Of a stretch of DNA of 64,000 bases, positions 47,133 through 60,056 are shown one piece after another. Under the pieces are notes generated by a model. The model did no database searches and was not told the origin of the DNA. It saw only the letters and a list, made by a program, of their open reading frames with translations. Positions within the stretch are counted from its first letter, which is position 1. Each line of letters begins with the position of its first letter. The translations under genes were made by a program, and so were the position numbers. Origin of the DNA: Dendrocalamus latiflorus (taxonomy: Eukaryota; Streptophyta; Magnoliopsida; Poales; Poaceae); contig CM029647.1 of NCBI GenBank assembly GCA_017311315.1, forward strand, positions 4,472,576-4,536,575. The letters are read 5' to 3'.

Positions 47133-49064
47133 CATAGTCACGTAGTGACGGTTGTTGCAAACAAGGATATGGCGACTGTCGACTGGAGAGAGGGTGTGTG
47201 ATGGTTTTCCATTTTCCACTGGAGAGACCCACCCACCTGTCGGCATGGTTTTCTCCTAGCATTTCACGTGAACAACGTGCCAAGGATGCGAGCCCGAATG
47301 ACGGATAAACTCCTCTTTCAGTCTGGGGGACGACGATATGGGCCCAAGTATCGGCGTATGCAAAAGAAGACCGAAGGTGGGAGGGGTGAACAAATAAACT
47401 CCCCTTTTATATTAGTAGAGATAGAGATACTATCACTATCAAGTAATAAGCTTAAATCAGATATACTTTAGTTGTTACGGTGCATCGCTTGTGATCTGTG
47501 TTCACCTATGTATTCTGAAACAATTAGAGTGCATGTTGCAGGGCTGGCGACATTTCTCAACAGGAGCGGATCCACAGTAGTCAGTAGATTTATTGGGGTC
47601 CAGTGACCCGACCAACCTCGGCAAAATTAAAGGTGACACCATATATGCATGAGGTAACCCGAACTGTCCAAGTGAGATTAGCATCTGACGATACCGGTGA
47701 CCAAATTTGCTGGATCCGCTCAACCGAGGGCACGAAGTGGGCAGAGCAGAAGAAGCCCCTCTTAATGAAACATTCTGCATGCGGGGTCGAGTGGTGAGTG
47801 CATAAGAGAATAGGATGAAACTTTGTAGGTTGTGTTTCATAATTGATTCTTATTCTCTCCTTTTATGCCATTCCAATTTATTTGTTGTTGTTGGGCTTGC
47901 AATCTAAATTATATTAGATTCAATACTACTTGCGATGCTGAGATTTTAACGGCAGTAGGTTATGGCGCACTGGCATTGGCAATCATGAATCCATGATTTG
48001 TTTATGACAAGGGTGGTAATATTGTTGAAATCAGTCTTAACATATCAAGAGAAACCAGGGTTCACCAATGGAAATGATCATGCTAGGGTTGTACTATTTA
48101 CGAAACTAATCGATAATTCAGTATCACTAGCAGCGTTCAGTGCTTTATTGTGCTCGCTTTTGGATAGTCAAGTCTTTTGATGTGTATGCACAACTTTTTT
48201 ACCTCCAGAGTAACCAACCTAGCAAGGGCATCCTTTTCCCCCTTGGTAGGTATGGACTCATGACAGAAAACGCACCTCTCGTCTTTGCTGCACGATGATG
48301 AGCCTTTGGCGCCTCTACAGCCAAGTCGATGGCCGTGGTGTTGACGACGACTACTAGATGGACAAGCGTTTAAGTTATCAGGAGTCGTTATTATGCTTAT
48401 GTAACTGGCGAACACCTAAGCTATTAGGAGTTCCTGTTATGGCTTGTTGGCGGGCATGTATGCTCTTACAATATTTCTAAGCAGTTGGTAGCATCCATAT
48501 GCTCCTTTCCTGGCTCGTTGAAGTTCAATTTAACTGGGCAAAACTCGCCTGGATCATAAGTTCTCTTTCCTACTGTGTTGCTGAATGAACACGTGAAAAT
48601 TTTTGCATTGAGAGAAATTTCCGTCATCATTCAGGCTCAGGCTACTGCAGAAGTTACAATGATCATGATGGTTTCGAGGAAAGAAATTTTACATGATTAC
48701 ATGAACATCACACACGATTTTCTCGATGCATTGATAAAAGAACATTTCTTACATACATCCAGTGATCGTACATCATTGAGATCTATTTCGCTGCATGCTA
48801 AACGCGATAAATAACTAGCACAAAACACCAGATTGTTTCTATGGAAGCAGAAAGAGGCTGAAACACTATTAATTTGCACTCTTCTTTGCATGATCATAAA
48901 CAGATGGTGCAAAATTGTTCCGAAACTCGAGACTCCTAAGCGCACAAAACATTACACTTCAAATGGGTACCATACTCAGATATGCCTTAACAACCATACT
49001 CTTACCTTATGTTTCTATTATATTTGTAACTCCACTGGTATTCTGCCTTGTAAATCATATAACA
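47133..49064. other. intergenic, no gene recognised
   Basis: Near 47405-47430 the minus strand reads TCTCTACTAATATAAAAGG, the usual 5' end of grass Helitrons, but no matching 3' end was found. Other frames (for example 48137-48415, minus) have no recognised domain. The stretch next to 49064 should include the DENR 3' UTR. Confidence 0.45.
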
Positions 49065-52060
49065 TCAAGCAGCAGCAACCTTCCTTCCATCTTCAATGAA
49101 AAAAATGGCCGACTCAGGTACCTGAGGTACAAAAGCAATGAGAACTCGATAAATAGCATAGAACCATCTTTGATGAAAACATTAATATTCCACAGCATTT
49201 GGTGGCTAGTGGCTACAGCAATCATATTGTGGTGATAAATAACTCAGCAAACAAAATTTAACTTGTTTTAGCAGTGTTACAGCGCAAATGCCAAATGTTA
49301 TATCTGGTTATACTTGAACCATAGTTCACTGAAGAACATAGCACTACCATCACTCCATCAGAATGTACTCCTGACTAAAATAAAGAAAAGGATGCCCTCC
49401 TGATTGATTTTCAATATGACCTTAGTATTTTGCTTCAACAATATAATCATATTCGTTGCAAAGGAACCTATATAAGGAGTTAATGAAGACTTGTAGAATT
49501 GTTTGTGTGTTGAGAACGAGAGTTGAACCATAAAGGACAGAATCTCCCCCTTGTCCCTACCTTAAAACCTTCTCAGCCAAATGTGACAAAATGCATGGAA
49601 AATCCATTTGCCATCCCCGTTATCTCCACCCAATATAATCACATGCTGAATACAAGATCACCAAATGCTATCAAGGTAGATGGTTCTCTGTTCCTATACC
49701 AATCAGGGAGCAACAAGTAGTACTACACTTCCACTTTCTCAGTCCGGAAGTACATTATTGAACCTGATTTGGTTCATTGCTCAATGTAAAAATAATGGTT
49801 ATATTAAATTGGAAGCTGGTGTTTCTATATATTCCTGTGAAACTAAATGAATTCTCAAGTGGATAAAGTATCACAAAGCTGACATCCATGAAAGCAAACA
49901 GAAAATGTAAACCATAAAAAAAATGCAGAGATGATGGATAAATTACATCAGGCCATGTATCAGTAATGAACTCCACAATATCATATGATATGTCCCCTTG
50001 CACGTCAATCTGCTCCTTTTCGGTTGGGCCCTGAGGAAGACAATAAAGGAGTGCTTAAAATGAATATCAAAAGCCTCAGTAACGTCACTAATACTGGTAT
50101 ACCTTAACAACAGAAGCACCAGTAGCAAACTTCTTCCCAAGCTTCTTTGAAGCATCACTCAGCTTTACACCTAAAGGTTCAGGAAAGAAAATACGATCAA
50201 TAAAACTATGCCATAGCTTAATATAAAACAGATGTCATCGTGGAACTTTGGTATGTTCTGTTTAGGCCTGGATTTAACATCCACACAACTACATCTTCTA
50301 AAGTGTTTAGAATACAGTCATGTCCATCAGGTTCACTGCACAAGTTGTAAATAGTATGTACACAATATTTAGATTATATTCCAACTCAGTAGCAAACAGC
50401 TGCGAACCTGCCGCCATGAAACTATATCCTAGTTTAATAGCAAACAGCTGCCATCATGAAACTTTAAGGTTGGTTCAGTTTAAGCCTAGATTTAACATCC
50501 ACATGACGATCTCTTCTACAATGTTTAGACTTTAGAATACAGTTATGTGTTCACTCAAGAAGTTATAAATAGCTTGTACGCAATCATTTCATTAATAATC
50601 AAGGTCATTTATCGAAACACCACTCACCAAACAATTCAAGGCCTTTGACCACAGTAACACATTTGCGCTTGTTGCGGACAATCTTCTCGATGACAACCTC
50701 TTGCTTCTCCTGCATGTCGAAAGGAAACATTTATCATTGCCATCAACAAAGCACTACCCACCATAATGCTGTATACAGAGACTTAGATTGGTTTGAACTC
50801 AAACCAGGAGACATTAGTACAGTAGTCCTTCAGTGTAGAATGACCACATCACACGCTAAGCTAACCACTACCAGAGTTGAACATTGAACAAAGGGCACAT
50901 GAGTTCCCCAGAGTTGTACACTGGTACTGAATTGCAAATCATAACTTGCTTTCTCTCAATTCCAATTTCCAAACTAGCATCTAACAGTAAACCTTTTTTG
51001 TTGTTGCTGTGGGAGCAGGGAATCTGGTAGTAGTAGGGAAAATTGTACATATACCCCATAGTTAGTAGGCACTTGTAAATTTGCCCCACACTTAAGTGGT
51101 CTTGTAATTTTGCCCCATACTTGACATGCCCCCTTATTATTTTGCCCCATTACCCATTTAGCTCTTATTTTAATTTTGTTTTTCATTTTTTGGGGCAGGA
51201 AAAATGCAGTAAAAAATATTTTTCCACAGGCCGAGCAAAGAGAATGTTTTAGGCATTTACCATTTAATGGACAACTTTGTAAAACGAAATTTTACAGCAC
51301 AAAAAATGAAAAACGAAATTAAAATAAGAGCTAAATGGGCAATGGGGCAAAATAATAAGAGGGCATGTCAAGTATAGGGTAAAATTACAAGGCCACTTAA
51401 GTGTAGGACAAATCTACAAATGCCTATTAACTATGGGGTACATATGCAATTTTCCCATAGTAAAGTTGGGCAGGTAGAAAGCATACGTAAATGACAATGG
51501 TTTCGTTATAACGAAGTGAATTGTGTAAAATGCGTAAGGGAACAGACCTTCTTCTTGATCTTACCACCAGGCAGGCGTTTGACGTCTTCCGGCTTAGATG
51601 CCGAAGCATCCCCTGCAGAGCAGAGCGCACACAGATCAATTTTCTCCGAAAGTATCCCAGATCGTGGGTTCGCGAGCGCACGCCAACCTGCACTGGTGGA
51701 GCCGTCGGCAGCTGAGATCCCGACGCCATGCAGGCGCTCGCCGACCTTGTCCACGTCCTTGTCGCCGCCGCCTGCACACCCAGCCAGATGAAACGAAGCA
51801 CCACACGAATTAGACACAGTCGAGGCAGCACGGAGCGCAAAGCGGGAAGAAGCCAGGCCATTAGGGCACGGGAGGGGGGAGGGCGCCGAACCGGAGGAGG
51901 GGGAGGGGGCGATGAGGTCGTCAGGGTAGACGCAGGGCGCGTGGGCGCGGAGCCACGGTTTGCAGCGCTCGAAGTCGGGACCGAACTCGCAGTACTCCGC
52001 GGGGAGGCCGCAGACGCCGCAGTAGAGCACCCTCACCGGAACCGGCTTCTCCACCGCCAT
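49065..52060 (-). CDS. density-regulated protein (DENR) homologue, SUI1 domain, seven exons
   Basis: DENR pairs with MCT-1 to recycle 40S subunits and support re-initiation after upstream ORFs. Exons: 52060-51892, 51771-51688, 51612-51548, 50709-50628, 50170-50103, 50030-49947, 49121-49065; 202 residues, with consistent phases (1,1,0,1,0,0). The N-terminus MAVEKPVPVRVLYCGVCGLP with Cys 14, 17, 24 and 33 is the metal-binding-like part. A linker (GGDKDVDKVGERLHGVGISA) and a basic LPGGKIKKK stretch follow. The SUI1 domain (about 100-190) has EKQEVVIEKIVRNKRKCVTV, KLGKKFATGASVVKG and EQIDVQGDISYDIVEFITD. The short last exon, nearly 0.8 kb away, gives VPESAIFFIEDGRKVAAA. The frame is open 71 codons upstream of the ATG, but homologues start at MA.EKPVPVRVLYC. 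Intron 3 contains a foldback element. Confidence 0.93.
51036..51456. mobile_element. foldback element with about 155-bp arms in DENR intron 3
   Basis: The arm from 51036 (GGGAAAATTGTACATATACC ... TTTTGCCCCATACTTGACATG ... TTTTCATTTTTTG) faces the arm ending at 51456 (CATGTCAAGTATAGGGTAAA ... GTACATATGCAATTTTCCC). The spacer is about 105 bp. It lies in the sense-strand intron 51547-50710 and ends 92 bp before exon 3. Confidence 0.88.
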
Positions 52061-52269
52061 CGCCGCCGCCTCTAACACACGCCTCTCTCTCACGATTCGA
52101 TTCGATGCGGAACGCTCGACGAGGTGAGGCGATTTGGGGGAGGAATAAAAGGGTTTGCGCGAATTTGTGCGCTCTCCTCGTGCTCGTGGTGGATTGGATT
52201 CGATTCCTACTCGACGGGTTCGGATGCGATCTTTTTTTCCCCAAAATATTTTGGCAAGCGTGTGGCTAT

Positions 52270-52503
52270 TCAAGGCATGTTCTTTTCATGTTCTAAAAAC
52301 TACGTTTTAGTATTTTTTTTAGATAACTAACTCATAAATAGAGTATTTTTTAAAATAAAATTTATAAGTTAATTATAATACACACTATAACGATTTTATT
52401 TATATCGGCCAAAATTACACATGAGTTTTGTTGCTCCATAGTCTTTCACAAACGATCCAAAAGTCATACAGGATAGCCATAAGCTAAAGTTCAAAGAACA
52501 TAC
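52270..52503. mobile_element. hAT-like MITE family copy
   Basis: It has ATGTTCTAAAAACTACGTTT, ATAGAGTATTTTTTAAAATA, AAGTTAATTATAATACACAC, TTTTATTTATATCGGCCAAA and CAAAGAACAT at the end. It lies about 210 bp upstream of the DENR start codon. Confidence 0.65.
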
Positions 52504-52599
52504 CCTTAGGTAATAGGCCATACTAGGCCGTTTTGATTTCGGGCTTCGGGTTTAACTAAACTGATGCTTCAATCCGTTCTTCAACTATTGGTAGCATCT

Positions 52600-52760
52600 G
52601 AGGACTGAGTGTAGCTCAGTTGACGTCGCTCTTAGTCCGCTCGTGTTCGAGTGCTGGTCGGCGTGTGCTCACGAAATAATTCTCAAGGTACTGTTTATTA
52701 AACAGTACTCTCTAGAGGAGATACATACGCATACATGTTCATTGAGACAACGTGTACCAT
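52600..52760 (+). mobile_element. tRNA-derived SINE candidate
   Basis: The head contains an A-box-like TGTAGCTCAGTTGACG and, about 35 bases later, a B-box-like GTTCGAGTGC, the spacing of a polymerase III tRNA promoter. It does not fold into a full tRNA. The 3' end is uncertain. Confidence 0.5.
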
Positions 52761-52971
52761 GCTCCGTGAGGTTGAGCCTCCATTTACATCCTAGCGTGTA
52801 CAGGGGACACGCATGTGTGTGTATAACAGGGACACCATGGTGCCCAGACTCCATGATTGAAACCTTCCATCCATGATTAAGACTTCCCATCCTGATATAT
52901 TATATATCATTGCACTTGCACATATCTAAAAATAATCCAAAGGCAAGGAAGCCTGGTGCCCTATTTCAGCG

Positions 52972-53494
<523 letters not shown>

Positions 53495-53879
53495 TATATA
53501 TATATGTATGTGTATATATATATATATGTATGTGTATATATATATGTATATATATATATCCCGCCCCCATCTCCCACTAGCAAGCACGAAGGTCCTGATG
53601 AGTGAGCTGATGCAATTGGTAGCTCTAGCCCTTCTGATGTCGATGCTCTGGTTGTGTCGTCAAGGTCCTATTCCAACGTGGGTGGCACATAAAGGCGAGG
53701 TCGTGGGTCGGACTGCCCCACCAAGGCGATGCCTATGACTAGGGCGACAAAGCCCCGCGATGCAGCCGACGGCACCCCATTGAAGTTGAGCTTTTGGGAC
53801 GGAGTAAGGGGCTGGGCCGCCCCTACGAGGTGATGCGTACGAGGAGGGCGGCGAAGTCCTGTGATGCAGCCGAAGGCAC

Positions 53880-55905
53880 CCTATCGAAATGGCATTTTCG
53901 AAGCGAAGTCATAAGAGTCTCAACCACGAAGTGGTCGGACAAAGTCACGACCGCAGGGTGGTCAAATGAAACACCTACAACCACGAGGTGGTCGGAGTCA
54001 GCGAAGGTGACGGCGAGACAAGGCTTTGATGTGCGCAATCGGCACATCCCCCACCCTTCAGACTTAGCGTCGATGAAGTCGGTAGTGAGACAAAGCTCTA
54101 ACGCGCACGGCCCATCCCCCACCCTTCGGACTCAGTGTCGGCAAAAGCAGTGGCGAGACAAGGCTCTACCTCCTCTAGACTCGGTGTCAGTGAAGGTGAC
54201 GACGAGACGAGGTTCTGACGCGCATGGATCACAACCTTAGGGCGGTCGGACGAAGCCACGACCGTGGTGGTCGAACGAAGCCACGAGCGCGGCGGTCAGA
54301 CAAAGCCACGACCGCGTGGTGGTTGGACGAAGCGTCTATGACCACGTCGTGGTTGCACCAAGTGTCTACGACCACGTCATGGTCGGACGGGGTCATGACC
54401 ATGATGTGATCAGATGAAGTCACAACCGCGATGCGATCAGACGAAGTCATGACCACGGGGTAGTCGGATGAAGCCACGAGCACGGTGGTCAGATGAAGCC
54501 ACGATTGCATGGTGGTCAGGCAAAGCGTCTACGATTACCTCATGGTCACACCAAGTGTCTACGACCACGTCGTGGTCAGACAGGGTCACAACCATGGTGC
54601 GATCGGATGAAGTCACAACCACGGAGTGGTCGGACGAAGCATCTAGAAACACGTCGTGGTCGGACAAATTCGAGACCATGAGGTGGTCAAACGAGATCAC
54701 AACCGCCAGGTGGTCAGACAAAGCGTCTGCGACCTTACGGTGGTCAGACGAAGCGTCTACGACAATGAGGTAGTCGGAAGACATCAAGACCACGTGGGGA
54801 TCGGACAAAGTCACAACCGCGGGGCAGTCAGTCAAAGTCACGACCCCAGGGGGTCGGACAAAGTCACGAACATGGGGCGGTCGAATGAAGCGTCTATGAC
54901 CACGAGGTGGTCGAACGAAGCGTCTATGACCACAATGTGGTCGAACGTCACGACCGTGGGGCGGTCAGATGAAGCATGTACGACCATGAGGTGGTCAAAC
55001 AAAGTGTCTACGGCCATGTCATGGTCAAATGAAGCATCCAAGACCATGTCCTGGTCGAATTGGGTCACGACCATGAGGTGGCTGGACGAAGCTTCTACGA
55101 CCATGTCGTGGTCTGTCGAAGTGACGACCACAAGTTGGTCGGACAAAGTCATGACCATAAGGGGATCGAACGAGGTCATGACCATGGGGCAGTCAGACGA
55201 AGCATCTACGACCACGGCATGGTCAAACGAGGTTACGACCACGGGATGGTCGGATGAAGTGTCTACGACCACGTCTTGATCGGACAAAGTGAAGACCACG
55301 CTATGGTCAGACAACGTCACGATCGCAGGGTGGTCAGACGAAGCGTGTACGACCACGTCATGGTCAGATGAATCACAACCATGAGGTGGTTGTGAAGGGT
55401 CAAACGAAGTCACGACCACAGGGCTGTCGGACGAAGTGCCTACGACCACGTCATGATCGGACGAAGTCATGATCACGAGGTGGTCAGGCGAAGCCACGAC
55501 CGCGATGAGGTCAAATGAAGGCACGACCACGGTGGTCGGATGAAGCGTCTACGACCATGAGGTGGTCGGATAAAGCGTCTACAACCATGGGTGGTCATAC
55601 GAAGTCACGACTGTGAGGCGGTCAGACAAAACGTCACCACCACAAGGTGGTCGTACAAAGTCTTGACCACGAGGTGGTCAGACGAAGTCACGACCATGGG
55701 GCGGTCAGACGAAATGTCTACGATCACATTATGATCAGTCGACGTCATGACCACAGTGCGGTTGGATGAAGCACCTACCGTGGGGCGGTCAGATAAAATC
55801 TCAACCGCGAGGTGGTTGAACGAAGCATATATGATCACGAGGTGGTCAGACAAAGTCACGACTGTGGGGAAAATCTCGCGTGAAGCATGCGCTTCCCTCA
55901 TCGCC
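53880..55905. repeat. tandem array of about 30-bp dyad units
   Basis: Dozens of diverged copies of the unit GACCACGAGGTGGTCGGACG + AAGCGTCTAC. Each unit holds the dyad GACCAC...GTGGTC. Because many units are a multiple of three, open frames of over 200 codons exist on both strands (for example 54656-55279 plus and 54838-55530 minus), translating to 10-residue repeats such as VVVDASSDHL. These are not genes. Arrays of this kind occur in CACTA interiors and as minisatellites; no CACTA ends were found around it. Confidence 0.85.
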
Positions 55906-55924
55906 GTGCACACTGTCCCGCGCT

Positions 55925-56235
55925 ACCATCTATACTCAGTAGAGTAGCCTGGGATAGCTAAGTTCCTGATGGTTTATGCTCTGCAGAGTACGCTAGGGCA
56001 CGGAGCCACTGTGCGGTTATTTGTATACTTCGTAGAGTTGCTTGCGATGGCTAAGTTCATGATGTTTTATACTTCGCAGAGCATGCCAAGGCGTGGGGCC
56101 ACCGTGTGATTTTTATACTCTGTAGAGTTACCCAGGATAGCTAAGTTCCCAGCGCTTTATACTCCGCAGGGTACGCTGGGTCGTGGGGCCACTATGCGAT
56201 TTTCGTATACTCCGTAGAGTTACCTGGGTTATAAG
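55925..56235. repeat. three tandem units of about 100 bp
   Basis: Each unit reads roughly TATACTCNGTAGAGTTNCC, GATAGCTAAGTTCC, TTTATACTCCGCAGAGTACG and GGGGCCACTGTGCG. The array sits between the two parts of the dyad repeat. Confidence 0.85.
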
Positions 56236-56279
56236 AGGATCCTGGCATTAGGCTCAAATGAGCGGGAAATGTTGGAGAG

Positions 56280-57760
56280 AAGGATCTACGATCATGAAGT
56301 GGTTAGGGCAAAGCCCACGACCCTATCATGTTCATAGAAAGTTATACGATCGTGCGGTGGTCAAGGCAAAGCTCACGACCATAGCATGTTCATACAAGGG
56401 TCAACAACCATGAGGCGGTCGTGGCGAGGCTTACGACCATATCATGGTCAAAAGGTCTACGAAGAGAGTGCTGCCACCACTAGGTGGTCAGACGGTCGCC
56501 GATGATGAAGGCATGATGAGGAAGTGGTTGTACCATAGCTAGCAAAGTTGAGACCGATGAAGTCGGGGGTGTGGAGCCTAGATTGATGGAGGCTAGAGGA
56601 CGAAGGCTAGTAGAGGCTACATGAAGTCCGGCAGAGGACAGCGGAGGCCACGCGAGGTCCGGCGGAGGCAACATCCACGCAGAGTCAGACGGAGATCGCG
56701 CGAAGTCTAGCAAAGACTATGAGAAGTCCGACGGGGTTCGGTGGAGGTTCGGTGAAGTCTGTCGAAGACCATACAAAGTCCAGCGGAGGCAAACGTCGAT
56801 GAGGACATGACCATGTGGAGTCGATCGAGGGCCAACGAAGCCATGACCACGAGGTAGTCGGACGAGCGTCAGCAAAGCTTTGACATCGAGGGGTCGAATG
56901 ACATCGTCAAAGGTGTGATAGGTGTCAACAGAGTCGACGGCGGGACAAAGACTTTGGAGTGCATGTTCTATCCCCACACTTCAGACTGACGTCGACAAAA
57001 TCTTGACCACATGGAAGTCATAGCTATCAGCGAAGAGTTGGCCACGACACGGTCGGAGATGTAGTCTTAAGCGTCTACCACTATGGAGTGGTCGGACAAA
57101 GTGTCTGACCACGCGGCGGTCGGACGGGCGTCTGCGACCACAAGGTGGTCAGACAGAGTCGTGAAGCCAAGGCTGATAAAGTCCAGAGGGTGCGGAGCTA
57201 AGATCGACGGAGGTTGGAGGGCAAAGGCCGGTAGAGGCCACGTAAGGTCCGGCAGAGGTGACGTCCATATGGAGTCCGGTAGAGATCATGCAAAGTCTAG
57301 CAAAGATCGTGCGGAGTCCGACAGAGACCGAGCGAAGTCCGACAAAGGCGACATCCGCGCGGGGTTCAACGGAGGTTCGATGAAGTCCGCCGAAGACCGT
57401 GCGAAGTCTAGCCAAGGCGGGCGTCGATGAGGACATGACCACGAGGAGTCAATCGAGGGCCAACGAAGTCACAACCATAAGGTGGTCGAACAAAGCATCG
57501 GTGAAGCTTCGACCCCGAGGGGTCGAACGACATCGTTGAAGGTGTGATGGTGTCGACAAAGTCAGCGACAGAACGAAGACTTCGGAGTGTGCACTCCATC
57601 CCCACGCTTCGAACTAGCGTCGATGAAGTCTCGACCGTAAAGAGGTCATAGCTATCCGTGAAGAGTTTACCACAATACGATCGGAGATACAACCTTAAGT
57701 ATCTATGACTATAAATTGTCGAATAAAGTCTTCGCACGAAAAAGTCCCGCGCGCGCTCGA
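56280..57760. repeat. dyad repeat continued plus a duplicated block of about 620 bp
   Basis: The block at about 56530-57115 is duplicated at about 57150-57735. Both contain GGAGTCCGNNNGAGATC-like units, CGAGGGCCAACGAAG, GACCCCGAGGGGTCGAAC-like text, then GGTCATAGCTATC and CGAAGAGTTNGCCAC, in the same order. Frames on both strands are artefacts of the repeat. Confidence 0.75.
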
Positions 57761-57837
57761 AACACCCGCGAACTTACTTTCCTTCCTTCTACGTGCATGT
57801 GCAACTTGACAGACACCAGGGCAGCTTGGTTAGCTAG

Positions 57838-58310
57838 CTCCGAAACTTAATAGTAGTAGTTAGCCCTGATCACATTGAACTAATTAAGTTGCAACTTGGC
57901 TATACTTCACATGTTAAACCCGTTAGTTAACAGTTTAGTGGTGTAGCACTTTGTCTCTCTGACCGGTAATTAGAGTTCGATTCCTACCAACTATAGCACT
58001 TTGTCTCTCTGACCGGTATTTTTCACGTAACTGTTCGAGATTTAAACATATGATCGGTAGATTATGACACGCTGGTTAATTACCACAGACTCATTCCTAA
58101 CCTGCTCTCGATGTGGCCTGCCGGGCCGGCCATCTCCATGCATGCATCTTAATTTCTCTTTGCCAAATTAGATGCATGGATGGATGGACGGAGCTAGAGC
58201 TAGCTAACTGCTAGTGCATAAATAACAATTAACTGGTAATCAACTAACTTATCCTAGTACAAGATTTAGGATTAATCGAGACTAGAATTCCTGCGCACCG
58301 ATCCAAAAAC
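57838..58310. repeat. local duplication, copy 1, upstream of the bHLH gene
   Basis: It matches 58385-58830 plus the pieces after the two insertions (60673-60723 and 61013-61100). Shared anchors are TTAGCCCTGATCACATTGAA, CACGCTGGTTAATTACCAC, GGCCATCTCCATGCATGC, AATAACAATTAACT and CGAGACTNGAATTCCTGC. A tRNA-like TTCGATTCC box near 57978 suggests an embedded SINE piece. Confidence 0.85.
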
Positions 58311-59283
58311 TTTCACGTGGTCCTTCAAATGTGAACCCTCACCTAGTCACCTCCCTGTGCGTACGTACGTGTGTTCTCCGGTCCCAAGCTATCGTAGCTA
58401 AATAGTAGAACTTAGCCCTGATCACATTGAACTAAGTTGCAACCTAGCAATACTTCACGTGTTAAACACGTTAGTTAATGCCAAAACGTAGCATAGTCTA
58501 GCGGTATGGTATCTTATTTATCTTATTGATAAAGAGAGTTGGATTCACATTAAGCACGGATTAGGTTGTGTAGAATATTTATATGTATTTTTCACTTAAT
58601 TGTCTAGGATTTTGAACCTATAACCTATGAATTATTAGCCTTAAAATAACTACACTACACAGTCAGTTGTATCTATCATTGAAAACACGCTGGTTAATTA
58701 CCACGGGCTCGTTCCTGACCTGCTCTCCATCTGGCCGGCCGGGCCGCCATCTCCATGCATGCATGCGTGTATCTTAATTTCTCTTCGCCAAATTAGATAC
58801 ATGCATGGATGGATGGAACTAGAGCTAGTACACTACTACAAAAGAGGTGTACCTGATAGCTACATCATAGGCATTTCATAAAGAACCGTTTATGTTGTAA
58901 CTATTACATACGGTTCGTATTAATAATCGTCTGTGATAATTTCACAGACGGTTATTAATACGAACCGTTTGTGATAATGCAAGACATCACAGACGGTTCG
59001 TATTAATAATCATCTGTGAAATATCACAGGCAGTTGTTAGTATAAACTGTCTGTGATAATGCAAGACATCACAGGCGGTTCGTATTAATAACCGTCTGTG
59101 ATAATTCACAGACATTTATTTATAAAAACCATATGTGATAATGCCTGACATCACACACGGCTTTTAGTTAGAACAGTCTAGGAAGGAGAGCAAGGCATGA
59201 GCGGATCGAGGAGCTGCTCCAGTCGTAAGTTGTTGGCCGTTTGTGTAAGTTTGCGGTCGAATAACTCATGATGGATAGATGAT

Positions 59284-59430
59284 ATGAAGGAGATCAAAAG
59301 AATACTAGATACCATTATTGAGAAATTTGGTGAAGAAGATGAGGGAGAGGATAGTTTAGAAGAGATTGAGTTGTGGTATCAAGAAAAAGTACACCGCGTA
59401 GCACATAAAGCCAACCGTGTGGAAGTTTAA
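59284..59430 (+). other. small acidic ORF inside the CACTA element, function unknown
   Basis: 48 codons starting MKEIKRILDTIIEKFGEED and ending HKANRVEV. It is Glu/Lys-rich and probably helical. It may be a remnant of a transposon protein or of a captured gene. I do not recognise it. Confidence 0.3.
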
Positions 59431-59970
59431 AGGTTGCTTGCATCGGAATATTAACAGGCAGGAGTAGGGTGCGTATTTTTAAGTGTTATCATAGATGGTT
59501 CGTATTCCAAACCATCTCTGATTGAATTATCACAGACGGTTCATATAAGAACCGTCTCTGATATGTGCATTATCGCAGACGGTTCGTATAACAAACCATC
59601 TCTAATAATGCCACGACACCGATCCATGGTATCTCCCCCATGATTCTGATCTCACCCGTCCATTCTCTCTGTATCAAATGGTAGGCACCGGTTCCTCGCA
59701 CCTCTCGCCTCTTATTAATTATTCTCTCTCTCCCTTTCACTCCAAGATGCGTGAGTTCTACCGGCTGCTCCAAGATACGTGAGTTCTAACGAATGCTCCT
59801 AGTTCATCCACTCCTAGCTTGTTTCTCGATGACGCTAACTACCGCTATGAGTTAGCGCCTCCGTTGTGACACCACGGTCTATTGCACAAGACACTCTTGT
59901 CGTAAGTATCGTAAGAGTATCTTGTGTAGTGTCATCATCGTGACACAAAGGTGACGCTATCACTGCCTCT

Positions 59971-60056
59971 CCTTCATTGCAAGGCATCATGGAAGCAACT
60001 AGCAACCAAGACGGTGCTAAAGTTGGCATCAAGGACATCCAGCTCGCGCGCTGCTA
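59971..60056 (+). pseudogene. second histone H3 fragment, same family as 24610
   Basis: The plus strand reads K-A-S-W-KQLATK (H3 residues around 14-24), then T-V-LKL. A frame change and the same jump to the H3 C-terminus follow (GIKDIQLARC, stop). The joining point matches that of the copy at 24610, but this copy is 14 bases shorter at the junction and keeps Gln where the other has a stop. Not translatable as H3. Confidence 0.8.

Noticed and set aside
51506..52273. DENR start at the upstream in-frame ATG 52273
   Set aside because: The extra 71 residues are unlike the family, whose N-terminus starts MA.EKPVPVRVLYC, and they would be leader sequence.
54656..55530. 207- and 230-codon frames over the dyad array
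   Set aside because: They are periodic, occur on both strands in the same place and follow from a repeat unit divisible by three.
53880..57760. CRISPR-like array
   Set aside because: Short regular repeats are present, but units are contiguous and diverged without unique spacers, and the DNA is eukaryotic.
57935..58010. tRNA gene
   Set aside because: Only B-box-like TTCGATTCC text with no foldable cloverleaf. It fits a tRNA-derived SINE or chance. The same applies to 1743-1775 and 58493-58560.
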